Source: Actinomycetes bacterium
GTDB lineage: Bacteria; Actinomycetota; Actinomycetes; Actinomycetales; Cellulomonadaceae
Direction: 5' to 3'
Assembly (NCBI GenBank): GCA_023390875.1
Contig: JAEWCA010000387.1
Span: forward strand, 1-8,798
Length of the DNA: 8,798 nt
Shown here: positions 1-5,617 of the stretch, in pieces
How the letters are laid out: the number at the start of each line of letters is the position of its first letter
Position numbering within the stretch: position 1 is the stretch's first letter
The notes under the pieces: model-generated
The model's input: the letters and a program-made list of their open reading frames with translations, nothing else
Databases searched by the model: none
What the model was told of the DNA's origin: nothing
Position numbers and translations under genes: made by a program

Positions 1-89
1 CCGCCGGCGGGGCGCCTCGCGCGGGGGAGGTGTGGGTGGTCGAGGTCGACCGGACGTTTCCCGAGCTCTCTGTGTCTTGCGCCCGGCAT
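1..89 (-). CDS. Possible 5' end of a gene leaving the left edge
   Basis: An ATG at 89 on the minus strand is preceded by AAGGA (97-101) at seven bases, a good ribosome binding site, and the frame stays open to base 1. The 29 visible residues start MPGARHRELG and match nothing I recognise. The first dozen codons have poor G/C bias at third positions, which argues against them being coding. A plus-strand frame from base 3 to a TGA at 117-119 is a competing reading, as the tail of a gene coming from the left. Its G/C bias is good only up to about base 53. The window is too short to decide between them. Confidence 0.2.
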   Translation of the reverse strand, partial: MPGARHRELGKRPVDLDHPHLPRARRPAG

Positions 90-98
90 GCACTCGTC

Positions 99-113
99 CT
101 TGTTCTCGACAAG
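99..113. promoter_or_regulatory. Short palindrome, possible operator
   Basis: CTTGT and ACAAG are separated by five bases (tctcg), in a stretch less GC-rich than the rest of the window. It lies downstream of the LacI gene and just upstream of the possible minus-strand start at 89, where an operator of a LacI-regulated gene could sit. A second pair, CTTGCG (76-81) and CGCAAG (120-125), surrounds it but is not concentric. The arms are short and no second copy was seen, so this is only a candidate. Confidence 0.2.
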
Positions 114-205
114 TGCTGACGCAAGTCGTGAAGAAGGCCCCCGTCGAGTCCCCGTCGTACCGAACGTGCCCGCCTCCGGTGGCGAGGACACGCGCGATCA
201 CCTCG

Positions 206-231
206 GCGGGGCAGACGCGTGTCTGCCCCGC
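206..231 (-). terminator. Strong hairpin terminator after the LacI gene
   Basis: A perfect 11-bp stem (GCGGGGCAGAC and its complement) encloses a 4-base loop, gcgt. It begins 12 bases past the stop codon of the LacI-family gene in its direction of transcription. There is no U-run after it, which is common for actinobacterial terminators. Its position and strength make a terminator role likely. Confidence 0.7.
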
Positions 232-242
232 GGATCGTCCGA

Positions 243-1229
243 TCAGGTCGAGTCGCGCTCGATCACGTGGAACACGTCGTCGGGCCGCTGCGGCGGCTCC
301 ACGTCGTCGTCGAGCGCGGCGAGCACGGACGCCACGAGGTAGGACGCCTGCGCGTCGATGGCCTGCCACACGGTGGTGAGCGCGGGGGCGGCGAGGCGCG
401 CGGTCGGGATGTCGTCGACGCCGATCACGGCGACGTCCTCGGGCACGCGCAGCCCCTCGGCGCGCAGGCCGGACAGGACGGCGAGCGCGACCTCGTCGTT
501 GTACGCGGCGACCGCGGTCACGGGGGACGAGCCGGAGCGCCAGGTGCGCACGGCCGCGACGGCGGACGCGACGTCGAGGTCCACGGGTGCCACGACGGGC
601 TCGGGCAGCCCGCGCCGCGAGCACTCGGCGACGACGCCGCGCAGGCGCCGGTCGGCGAACGCAGCGAGCCGGTCGTCGGCGGGGGCCGCGTACGCGATGA
701 CGCGGTGGCCGCGCTCGGCGAGGTGCTCGACCTGCAGGCCGCCGATGTTGGCCTGCGGCACGACGAAGATCTCGGGGTGCGGGTCCTCGTCGAGCGCGGA
801 GCCGACCACCTGGATGCCGGCGCGGCGCATCGCCTGCGCGTCGGACTCGGTGAACGCCCCGAGCCCGAGGACGGCGCACGGCGTGACGGCCCGCCACAGC
901 TCGGCGAGCGGCCGGTTCGAGCGGCCGTTGTAGACGAGCATCGACAGGCCGTGGTCGGCGAGCTCGGTGGTGAGGTGGTCGATGAGGGTGTCGATGACCG
1001 GGCCGACGGTCCAGTTCGGCAGGACGCACAGGACGAGGTCGCTGCGCCCGGACCGCAGGGTCCGCGCGGCGGCCGAGGGGGTGTAGCCGAGCCTCTCGGC
1101 GGTGCTGAGCACGCGCAGGCGCGTCGCCTCCGTGATCGTGACACCGTGCTTCGCGTTCAGCACGTAGCTCACGGTCGTCCGCGAGACGCCGCTCTCCCGA
1201 GCGACGTCCGCGCTGGTCACCCGTGCCAC
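243..1229 (-). CDS. LacI-family transcriptional regulator
   Basis: This is a 328-residue protein of normal LacI/GalR length. Residues 4-24 form the N-terminal helix-turn-helix (TSADVARESGVSRTTVSYVL), and residues 50-61 match the hinge helix that enters the DNA minor groove (TPSAAARTLRSG). The rest is the periplasmic-binding-protein-like effector domain, including the typical late segment VPEDVAVIGVDD. The family usually represses sugar-uptake or glycosidase genes and is released by a sugar; this one's ligand cannot be read from sequence. The GTG start is supported by GAGGAGGA at 1233-1240 and by the family-typical start (VTSADVA). It is divergent from the nitroreductase-fold gene and ends at a strong hairpin. 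No sugar genes are visible inside the window, so its targets may lie to the left or elsewhere. Confidence 0.95.
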   Translation of the reverse strand: MARVTSADVARESGVSRTTVSYVLNAKHGVTITEATRLRVLSTAERLGYTPSAAARTLRSGRSDLVLCVLPNWTVGPVIDTLIDHLTTELADHGLSMLVYNGRSNRPLAELWRAVTPCAVLGLGAFTESDAQAMRRAGIQVVGSALDEDPHPEIFVVPQANIGGLQVEHLAERGHRVIAYAAPADDRLAAFADRRLRGVVAECSRRGLPEPVVAPVDLDVASAVAAVRTWRSGSSPVTAVAAYNDEVALAVLSGLRAEGLRVPEDVAVIGVDDIPTARLAAPALTTVWQAIDAQASYLVASVLAALDDDVEPPQRPDDVFHVIERDST

Positions 1230-1265
1230 AGCTCCTCCTCGACGCCCGCAGCTGGACTGCCGACC

Positions 1266-1271
1266 ACCCTA
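1266..1271 (-). promoter_or_regulatory. -10 box of the LacI-family gene
   Basis: TAGGGT on the minus strand fits the actinobacterial TANNNT -10 pattern and would start transcription about 30 bases before the GTG at 1229, leaving room for the ribosome binding site. No convincing -35 box is visible. Confidence 0.5.
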
Positions 1272-1273
1272 GT

Positions 1274-1290
1274 GTCGCGGCCCGCGCGAC
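1274..1290. promoter_or_regulatory. Palindrome just upstream of the lacI -10 box, possible self-operator
   Basis: GTCGCG and CGCGAC flank five bases (gcccg). The palindrome fills the space where the -35/-10 spacer of the LacI gene's own promoter would be, so a repressor bound here could block its own transcription. In such GC-rich DNA a 6-bp arm is weak evidence, and LacI-type operators more often have a central CG and longer arms. Confidence 0.25.
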
Positions 1291-1340
1291 CGTGAGCACC
1301 GCGGGGGTGGACTGCGCGTGCGGCACCGGCCCGGCCCGCT

Positions 1341-1346
1341 CAGACT
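1341..1346 (+). promoter_or_regulatory. -10 box for a leaderless transcript
   Basis: CAGACT sits six bases before the ATG at 1353, and no ribosome binding site is present. That spacing would start the RNA at or next to the A of the start codon. CAGACT departs from TANNNT at its first base, so it is weaker than the similar boxes further right. Confidence 0.4.
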
Positions 1347-1352
1347 GACGGC

Positions 1353-1763
1353 ATGTCGGACTGGAACCAGCAGATCATCGACGAGTTCCGCGCGAACGGC
1401 GGGAACGTCACGACCATGGGCTTCGGCAAGGGACTCGTCCTCCTCCACCACCGCGGCGCCCGCACGGGGCAGGAGCGCGTGAGCCCGGTCGCGGCGATCC
1501 CGGAGGGCGACGACGCCTGGCTGATCGCCGCCTCGAAGGGCGGCGCGCCCGACAACCCCGGCTGGTACCACAACCTGCTCGCCGGGCCGGACGTCGAGAT
1601 CGAGACCCCGGACGACGGGACCGTCGCGGTGCGGGCCGTCGAGCTCACCGGTGCCGAGCGGGACGCCGGGTGGGAGCGGTTCAAGCAGCGGTCGGAGGGC
1701 TTCCGCTCGTACGAGCAGAAGACGACCCGCACGATCCCGGTGCTGCGGCTCACGCGCCGGTGA
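1353..1763 (+). CDS. Deazaflavin-dependent nitroreductase-fold protein (DUF385/Ddn type)
   Basis: This 136-residue protein belongs to the split-beta-barrel family of Mycobacterium Ddn, whose members bind coenzyme F420 (or a flavin) and reduce quinones or nitro compounds. Family signatures are LLHHRGARTGQERVSP (residues 30-45), SKGGAPDNPGWYHNL (61-75), which helps form the cofactor and substrate pocket, and a C-terminal strand ending TIPVLRLTRR. The length is normal. There is no signal peptide or membrane segment, so it is probably cytoplasmic or peripherally membrane-associated. It stands alone, divergent from the LacI gene and convergent with the HIT-like gene. The physiological substrate is unknown; F420 use is inferred from the family. 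The ATG fits both the family start and the -10 box directly before it. Confidence 0.9.
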   Translation: MSDWNQQIIDEFRANGGNVTTMGFGKGLVLLHHRGARTGQERVSPVAAIPEGDDAWLIAASKGGAPDNPGWYHNLLAGPDVEIETPDDGTVAVRAVELTGAERDAGWERFKQRSEGFRSYEQKTTRTIPVLRLTRR

Positions 1764-1790
1764 CCCGCCCGCGCGGCCGTCCGTCGTGAC

Positions 1791-1916
1791 GTGGTGGCGC
1801 TGCTCGCGCCGCTGGTGGTGGCGTGCGCGCTCGCCTCCGGCAGCCTCCTCGACCTCTTCGAGGCGGAGGTCGAGCTCTACCGGGCCGGGCCGACGCCGAC
1901 GACCTCACCGCCGTAG
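1791..1916 (+). CDS. Doubtful small lipoprotein-like ORF
   Basis: A 41-codon frame starts GTG-GTG and reads as a hydrophobic stretch (VALLAPLVVAC) with a lipobox-like VVAC, then an acidic segment (LLDLFEAEVELYRAG) and a Pro/Thr-rich tail. That resembles a tiny exported or membrane-anchored peptide, or the leftover 5' end of a larger gene. It lies 27 bases after the nitroreductase-fold gene, in the same frame as that gene. Against it: no clear ribosome binding site, no positive charge before the hydrophobic stretch, overlap with the 3' end of the opposite HIT-like gene, and a terminator-like hairpin within its codons. Confidence 0.2.
   Translation: MVALLAPLVVACALASGSLLDLFEAEVELYRAGPTPTTSPP
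1844..1869. terminator. Hairpin between convergent genes
   Basis: CCTCCTCGA (1844-1852) pairs with TCGAG (1858-1862) and GAGG (1866-1869) across a 5-base loop, with a 3-base bulge. It lies about 80 bases after the nitroreductase-fold gene and just beyond the stop of the opposing HIT-like gene (1877), so it could end transcription from both sides. The bulge and absence of a U-run keep confidence modest. Confidence 0.35.
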
Positions 1917-2500
1917 GACGCGACCAGCGACTCCGCCACCGAGCGGGCGTCGGCGTCCCGCTCGGCGACCGGCACGTCCGGCAGCAGGTCGTCCCACAGC
2001 TGCATGAACGCCCCGAACATCTGCCTCATCCCCGCCGGCCGCGCGTAGAAGAACACGTGGAGGTGCTCGGCGCCGTCGCCCCACTTGCTCACGTGCGCAC
2101 GCGCGACGTGCGGCAACTCCTCGATCGCCCGCACCACGTGGACCAGCAGGACGCCGAGCTCGGCAGCACGCTCGTCGGGCAGGTCCGGGAAGTCGACGTG
2201 CGCACGCGACTCCAGCAGGACCGTCAGCGGCGCCCCGCCGGTGCTGGAGAACGTGCGCAGCAGCCAGTGCTCGTCGCGCCACACCGCGAGGCTCTGGTCC
2301 TCGCACGAACGGCAGTCGACGCCGCCGCTGCCCGCACGCGGCGGCTCGGGGAGCACCGGCGCGGCGAGCGGTCGCACCGTGAGGCCGTCGGGCTCGAACG
2401 GGAAGATGTCCCAGTCGGTCATCGGCGAGCGGGGGAGCCGGCCGTCCGCGTCGGCCGCGGCGAGGGCGCGCGCGTGGTACTCGTCGGGTGAGAGCGGCAC
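1877..2500 (-). CDS. HIT-like (histidine triad) family protein
   Basis: This 207-residue protein resembles actinobacterial HIT-like proteins, often named diadenosine tetraphosphate hydrolase-like. HIT proteins are small nucleotide hydrolases or transferases with an HxHxH motif. Here the motif region reads KWGDGAEHLHVFFYARP: the central nucleophile-type His and the following His are present, but the first triad His is replaced by Ala when aligned to HVHLHV. From memory, relatives share the shape W-G-D-G-x-x-H-x-H followed by aromatic residues, so this is a subfamily trait rather than decay. VDCRSC near residue 60 is a CxxC-like pair. The GTG start is supported by a -10 box six bases upstream. 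The substrate is not known. It is divergent from the YdeI-like gene. Confidence 0.8.
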   Translation of the reverse strand: MPLSPDEYHARALAAADADGRLPRSPMTDWDIFPFEPDGLTVRPLAAPVLPEPPRAGSGGVDCRSCEDQSLAVWRDEHWLLRTFSSTGGAPLTVLLESRAHVDFPDLPDERAAELGVLLVHVVRAIEELPHVARAHVSKWGDGAEHLHVFFYARPAGMRQMFGAFMQLWDDLLPDVPVAERDADARSVAESLVASYGGEVVGVGPAR

Positions 2501-2506
2501 CGCGCG

Positions 2507-2512
2507 AACCTA
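2507..2512 (-). promoter_or_regulatory. -10 box for leaderless HIT-like gene
   Basis: TAGGTT on the minus strand ends six bases before the GTG at 2500, with no Shine-Dalgarno sequence between. The arrangement predicts an RNA starting at the start codon. Confidence 0.55.
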
Positions 2513-2539
2513 GCGCCAGGGGGTGTGGGAGGCCAGCCC

Positions 2540-2545
2540 TAGGCT
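2540..2545 (+). promoter_or_regulatory. -10 box for leaderless YdeI-like gene
   Basis: TAGGCT is followed by six bases and the ATG at 2552, again with no ribosome binding site. It lies 27 bases from the -10 box of the opposite gene, so the -35 regions of the two promoters must overlap. Confidence 0.6.
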
Positions 2546-2551
2546 GCGGCC

Positions 2552-3151
2552 ATGTCGATGGACCACACCGACGCGGTGTTCTTCGCGGACGACGACGCGT
2601 TCGAGGAGTGGCTCGTCGAGAACGCGTCGACGGCCACGCACGTGTGGGTGCGGATGGCGAAGAAGGGCTCCGGAGTCGCGTCGATCGACTGGACGAGGGG
2701 CGTGGACGTGGCCCTCTGCTTCGGCTGGATCGACGGCATCGCCCGGCGGCTCGACGACGAGTGGTACGTGCAGCGGTTCACGCCGCGGCGGCCGAGGAGC
2801 GTGTGGTCGAAGATCAACCGGGACCGCATCGAACGGCTCACCGCCGAGGGGCGGATGCGCCCCGCCGGCCTGGCCGAGGTGGAGCGGGCGAAGGCCGACG
2901 GCCGCTGGGACGCCGCGTACGACGGACCCGCCACCGCCGTCGTGCCCGACGACCTCGCCGCCGCCCTGGCCGCGCGCGACCTCACCGACGTGTTCGCCGC
3001 GCTGGACGGTCGCAACCGGTTCGCCTTCGTCAACCGCGTCCAGACGGCCGTGCGCCCCGAGACGCGGGCCCGCCGCATCGAGCAGCTCACCGACGCCCTC
3101 GCGGAGGGCCGGACGCCGTTCCCGGCCCCGACGAGGAAGAGCGGCACGTAG
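2552..3151 (+). CDS. YdeI/OmpD-associated (OmdA-type) family protein
   Basis: This 199-residue cytoplasmic protein has the signature regions of the YdeI/OmdA family: ALCFGWIDGIARRLDD (residues 54-69), YVQRFTPRRPRSVWSKINRD (72-91), AKADGRWDAAYD (113-124), and the C-terminal part with PDDLAAAL (132-139) and an R/E-rich region (170-185). The length is normal. Family members have been linked to stress or cationic-peptide resistance in enteric bacteria, and similar proteins are widespread in actinobacteria with no proven biochemical role. The ATG is fixed by the -10 box six bases upstream; a second in-frame ATG two codons later is less likely. It ends 56 bases before the methyltransferase, which may be partly co-transcribed with it. 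Confidence 0.88.
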   Translation: MSMDHTDAVFFADDDAFEEWLVENASTATHVWVRMAKKGSGVASIDWTRGVDVALCFGWIDGIARRLDDEWYVQRFTPRRPRSVWSKINRDRIERLTAEGRMRPAGLAEVERAKADGRWDAAYDGPATAVVPDDLAAALAARDLTDVFAALDGRNRFAFVNRVQTAVRPETRARRIEQLTDALAEGRTPFPAPTRKSGT

Positions 3152-3207
3152 CCCGCGGGCGGGAAACCCGTGGACGCCCGTCCGTGGCCGGTGCCACGGT
3201 CGACGTC

Positions 3208-3975
3208 GTGGCAGCAGAGCAGCAGATCTGGACCGCCGACGCCGCGGCCCGCTACGACACCCCCGGCACGGGCATGTTCGCCCCCGAGGTGCTCGGCCCG
3301 ACGGTCGACCGGCTCGCGGCGCTCGCGGACGGCGGCCCGGTGCTCGAGCTCGCGATCGGCACCGGCCGGGTCGCCGTCCCGCTGGCCGAGCGCGGCGTCC
3401 CGGTGACCGGCATCGAGCTGTCGCAGCCGATGGTCGACGTGCTGCGCACGAAGGTCGACGAGAAGACCATCCCGGTGGTGATCGGCGACATGGCAACCGT
3501 GCGGGCACCCGGCCGGTTCTCGCTCGTCTACCTCGTGTTCAACACCATCTCGAACCTGCTGACCCAGGCCGAGCAGGTCGAGTGCTTCCGCAACGCCGCG
3601 CGGCACCTCGCACCGGGCGGGCGGTTCGTCATCGAGCTGTGGGTGCCGCAGCTGCGCGTCCTCCCGCCCGGCGTCGGGGCCACGGTGTGGGCGATCGAGC
3701 CCGGGTACCTCGGCCTCGACACGTACGACGTGCTCGCGCAGCACGTCGTCTCGCACCACGTCCACTTCGGCGGGACCGACGCGCAGCTGTTCCGCAGCCC
3801 GCACCGGTACGTGTGGCCCGCGGAGCTCGACCTCATGGGGCAGCTCGCCGGGTTCGAGCTCGAGAGCCGGCACGCGGACTGGACGGGCGCCGAGTTCACG
3901 GGCGAGTCCACGTCCCACGTGTCGGTGTACCGGCTGCCGTCGAGCACGTCGGAGATGCCTCACCCGACCGACTGA
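3208..3975 (+). CDS. Class I SAM-dependent methyltransferase
   Basis: This 255-residue protein has a Rossmann-fold methyltransferase core. Motif I is VLELAIGTGRVAVPLA (residues 45-60), the glycine-rich SAM loop. The acidic residue at the end of strand 2 is E70 (GIEL), the adenine-side acidic loop is GDMATV (93-98), and FNTISNLL (111-118) and LAPGGRFVIE (134-143) are the post-motif strands. The C-terminal third, with YRLP near the end, fits small-molecule methyltransferases; the substrate is unknown. The frame is open far upstream, so the start is a judgement. GTG at 3208 gives the family-like beginning VAAEQQIWTADAAARYD; GTG at 3184 would add eight residues. CACGGT seven bases upstream (3195-3200) may be a weak leaderless -10 box. 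There is no clear ribosome binding site. Confidence 0.87.
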   Translation: MAAEQQIWTADAAARYDTPGTGMFAPEVLGPTVDRLAALADGGPVLELAIGTGRVAVPLAERGVPVTGIELSQPMVDVLRTKVDEKTIPVVIGDMATVRAPGRFSLVYLVFNTISNLLTQAEQVECFRNAARHLAPGGRFVIELWVPQLRVLPPGVGATVWAIEPGYLGLDTYDVLAQHVVSHHVHFGGTDAQLFRSPHRYVWPAELDLMGQLAGFELESRHADWTGAEFTGESTSHVSVYRLPSSTSEMPHPTD

Positions 3976-4013
3976 AACCTCCTGCTCGACGTGCGTCCGC
4001 CCGAGCCCGCCGC

Positions 4014-4019
4014 TAGCGT
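4014..4019 (+). promoter_or_regulatory. -10 box of the truncated membrane-protein gene
   Basis: TAGCGT fits the actinobacterial TANNNT pattern. An RNA starting about seven bases on would carry a leader of about 40 bases with GGAGG (4059-4063) before the GTG at 4069. No clear -35 box is visible. Confidence 0.4.
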
Positions 4020-4068
4020 CCGGCCGCAGCATCGGCGCGCCCGTGGGCGACAGCGAACGGAGGCAGAC

Positions 4069-4204
4069 GTGGGCCCGGTGAAGTCGTTGTGGGCGATGGT
4101 GCAGGACGATCCCGTCTTCATGCGTCGCGTGAACGGGTGGCTGACGATCTTCTGGATCGCGATGATCCCCGTGTCGCTGGCGACCGGGTGGGTGAACAGC
4201 GTGC
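4069..4204 (+). pseudogene. 5' fragment of a small membrane-protein gene
   Basis: GGAGG at 4059-4063 stands five bases before a GTG. About 44 codons of convincing protein follow: an N-terminal amphipathic part (SLWAMVQDDPVFMRRVNGWL) and a membrane segment (TIFWIAMIPVSLATGWV, residues 26-42). From memory, actinobacterial relatives run on into a second hydrophobic segment. Here the frame instead becomes low-complexity Asp/Arg-rich (VLDGRDPDVADPDRGDD), which reads as the shadow of another gene's Pro/Thr-rich linker. The frame stays open to 4995, but that stretch runs over a PA14 remnant and antisense to two genes. I take it as a truncated gene with intact expression signals, joined to foreign sequence near 4200. 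The exact junction cannot be fixed without a homologue. Confidence 0.65.
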
Positions 4205-4690
4205 TCGACGGCCGCGACCCGGACGTGGCCGACCCCGACCGCGGCGACGACGCTGACCGCGACGCTCGGGCTGCGCGGCCTGCGCGCGGTCTACTACGAC
4301 AACGCAGACCTCACGGGCGCCACGGTCTCGCGCATCGACCCGAGCATCGCGTTCGACTGGGGACTCGCCGCGCCCGTGAGCGGCATCGGTGCGGACACGT
4401 TCTCCGTCCGCTGGAGCGGGTCGGTCGTGCCGCGGTACTCGCAGACGTACACGTTCGCGACGACGTCCGACGACGGCGTGTGACTGTGGGTCGACGGGAC
4501 GCTGGTGATCGACAAGTGGACGAAGCACGCCCGCGAGGTCGACACCGGCACCGTCACGCTGACCGCGGGGCAGGCGGTCCCGATCGTCGTGGAGTACTTC
4601 GACAGCACCCGGCACGCCGTCGCCCAGCTCCGGTGGTCGAGCACGTCGCAGACCTCGGAGATCGTCCCGACGACGCGCCTGCGACCCTAG
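4205..4690 (+). pseudogene. Remnant of a PA14-domain (carbohydrate-binding) protein gene
   Basis: In the frame of 4202, a Pro/Thr-rich linker (TWPTPTAATTLTATLG) leads into a PA14 domain from about 4277: GLRAVYYDNADLTG, then FSVRWSGSVVPRYSQTYTF, TTSDDGV, LWVDGTLVIDKW, and the closing AQLRWSSTSQTSEIVPTTRL before TAG at 4688-4690. PA14 is a beta-barrel module found in secreted glycosidases and adhesins, where it binds sugars. Two defects show decay. There is no start codon, signal peptide or catalytic domain (this frame has a stop at 4193-4195). A TGA at 4481-4483 interrupts the conserved DDGV-R-LWVDG, where the family usually has Arg, fitting a CGA-to-TGA change. Its stop overlaps the stop of the opposing gene within CTAG. 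Confidence 0.8.
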
Positions 4691-4866
4691 GCGAGCTGCT
4701 TCAGCCAGCCGTCGAGCGCCGCCTCGTCGACGTCGTCGGGGCCGGGGATCTTCAGGCTCCACCGGGTGCCGTCTGCCGACGCCGTGAGGTCCTCCGTCCC
4801 GTCGGTGACGTCGGCGACGGCGGCCTGGTCGGCGGGGAGGGAGGCGACGTACTCGTCGATGCTCAT
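4687..4866 (-). CDS. Small protein of unknown function, last gene of the regulator operon
   Basis: This 59-residue acidic protein begins MSIDEYVASLPADQ and ends LDGWLKQLA. The middle part (DLTASADGTRWSLKIPGP) would fit a short beta strand pair, and the last 14 residues a helix. I do not recognise a family, although the N-terminal phrase resembles the start of some DUF1801-like proteins. The start at 4866 lies 11 bases after the SRPBCC gene's stop, and that stop overlaps its likely ribosome binding site (GAAGGG). It is therefore probably translated from the same RNA. Its stop codon lies within the CTAG shared with the PA14 remnant on the other strand. Confidence 0.6.
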   Translation of the reverse strand: MSIDEYVASLPADQAAVADVTDGTEDLTASADGTRWSLKIPGPDDVDEAALDGWLKQLA

Positions 4867-4877
4867 CGCGGTGCCCT

Positions 4878-5615
4878 TCAGGCCGTCACGGTGGCGAGCC
4901 AGCCCTGCCAGGCGGCGGTCGCGGCGGCCTCGTCGGACGTGCCGAACAGGTGGTGGCCGACGCACGGTGCGAAGAAGCCGCGGAAGAACCGGTAGAGCGC
5001 GTCGTCGGACCGGACGCCGATCACGTCGTCGGCCACGTGGTCGACGACGCCCTCGATGGGCGCGAGCCCGGTCGGCGTGAGCGTGACGTGCTGCCCGACG
5101 ACGACGTCCCCGTCGAGCCCGAGGTCGGCGCGCGCCCTCGCCCAGCTCGCCGCGAGGTCGCCACCGGGGGCGGCGGACGGCGTGACGGCGATGCCCGGGC
5201 GGCCGGAGAAGTAGGACAGGTACTCCTCGAGCGTGTGCAGGTACATCCGCCCGCCGCTCACCATGGCCTCGTACTCGTCCTCCCAGTCGTCGCCCGGCAG
5301 GTAGCCGCTCGACACGACGCGCAGCACGGTCGACCCGCCGGAGCGCGCCTCGAGCAGGAACTCCATCGCGAAGAACCGTCCCTCGTCGCCCTCCATGCCG
5401 CGGAACGCGAACCGCTTGCCGGGCTCGGAGGCGACGATCTGCGACTCGCCGACCCACCCGCCCATCTCGGTGCGGACGACGCCGGCGTCGGGGTCGACCT
5501 CGGTCGCGCCCATGAACCACGAGCTGAGCCCGGGTCCGGTGGCGATGGCGTCCCACACGGCCTCGGGGGACAGGTCGAACGTGAGCTCTTCCGGGTTCTC
5601 GAACTGGTGCGGCAT
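4878..5615 (-). CDS. SRPBCC / AHSA1-type (START-like) domain protein
   Basis: This 245-residue protein has an N-terminal AHSA1-like ligand-binding domain at about residues 5-140: LTFDLSPEAVWDAIATGPGL, then SSWFMGATEVDPDAGV, GGWVGESQIVASEPGKRFAF and EEYLSYFSGRPG. These domains form a hydrophobic cavity. In actinobacteria they often pair with an ArsR-type regulator. Residues 150-245 form a second, less recognisable segment ending in FFAPCVGHHLFGTSDEAAAT and may be a degenerate repeat of the fold. The ATG at 5615 comes two bases after the regulator's TGA, and the ribosome binding site GAGGAG is the regulator's last codons, so the two are translationally coupled. A GTG at 5621 is too close to that site to be preferred. 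The ligand is unknown. Confidence 0.88.
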   Translation of the reverse strand: MPHQFENPEELTFDLSPEAVWDAIATGPGLSSWFMGATEVDPDAGVVRTEMGGWVGESQIVASEPGKRFAFRGMEGDEGRFFAMEFLLEARSGGSTVLRVVSSGYLPGDDWEDEYEAMVSGGRMYLHTLEEYLSYFSGRPGIAVTPSAAPGGDLAASWARARADLGLDGDVVVGQHVTLTPTGLAPIEGVVDHVADDVIGVRSDDALYRFFRGFFAPCVGHHLFGTSDEAAATAAWQGWLATVTA

Positions 5616-5617
5616 GG

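Noticed and set aside
219..1295. Long open plus-strand frame over the LacI-family gene
   Set aside because: Its translation is Gly/Arg/Asp/His-rich low-complexity sequence, an artefact of GC-rich DNA opposite a clear LacI coding frame.
3151..3171. Palindromic GCCCGCGGGC and CGGG-aaa-CCCG after the YdeI-like gene as a terminator
   Set aside because: The stems are short and alternative, and the next gene follows on the same strand within 56 bases; no firm case for termination.
2488..3207. N-terminal extension of the methyltransferase to 2488
   Set aside because: It overlaps the YdeI-like gene in another frame and is Arg-rich low-complexity sequence. The methyltransferase family begins near the 3208 GTG.
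2539..4032. Long open minus-strand frame opposite the YdeI-like and methyltransferase genes
   Set aside because: It is low-complexity Arg/Ala/Gly/His sequence with no domain, opposite two well-supported genes.
3991..4995. One continuous plus-strand frame of 334 codons spanning the membrane-protein fragment
   Set aside because: Only about 44 codons from 4069 look like protein. The rest runs in the wrong frame over the PA14 remnant and antisense to the 59-aa and SRPBCC genes, so it is not one gene.
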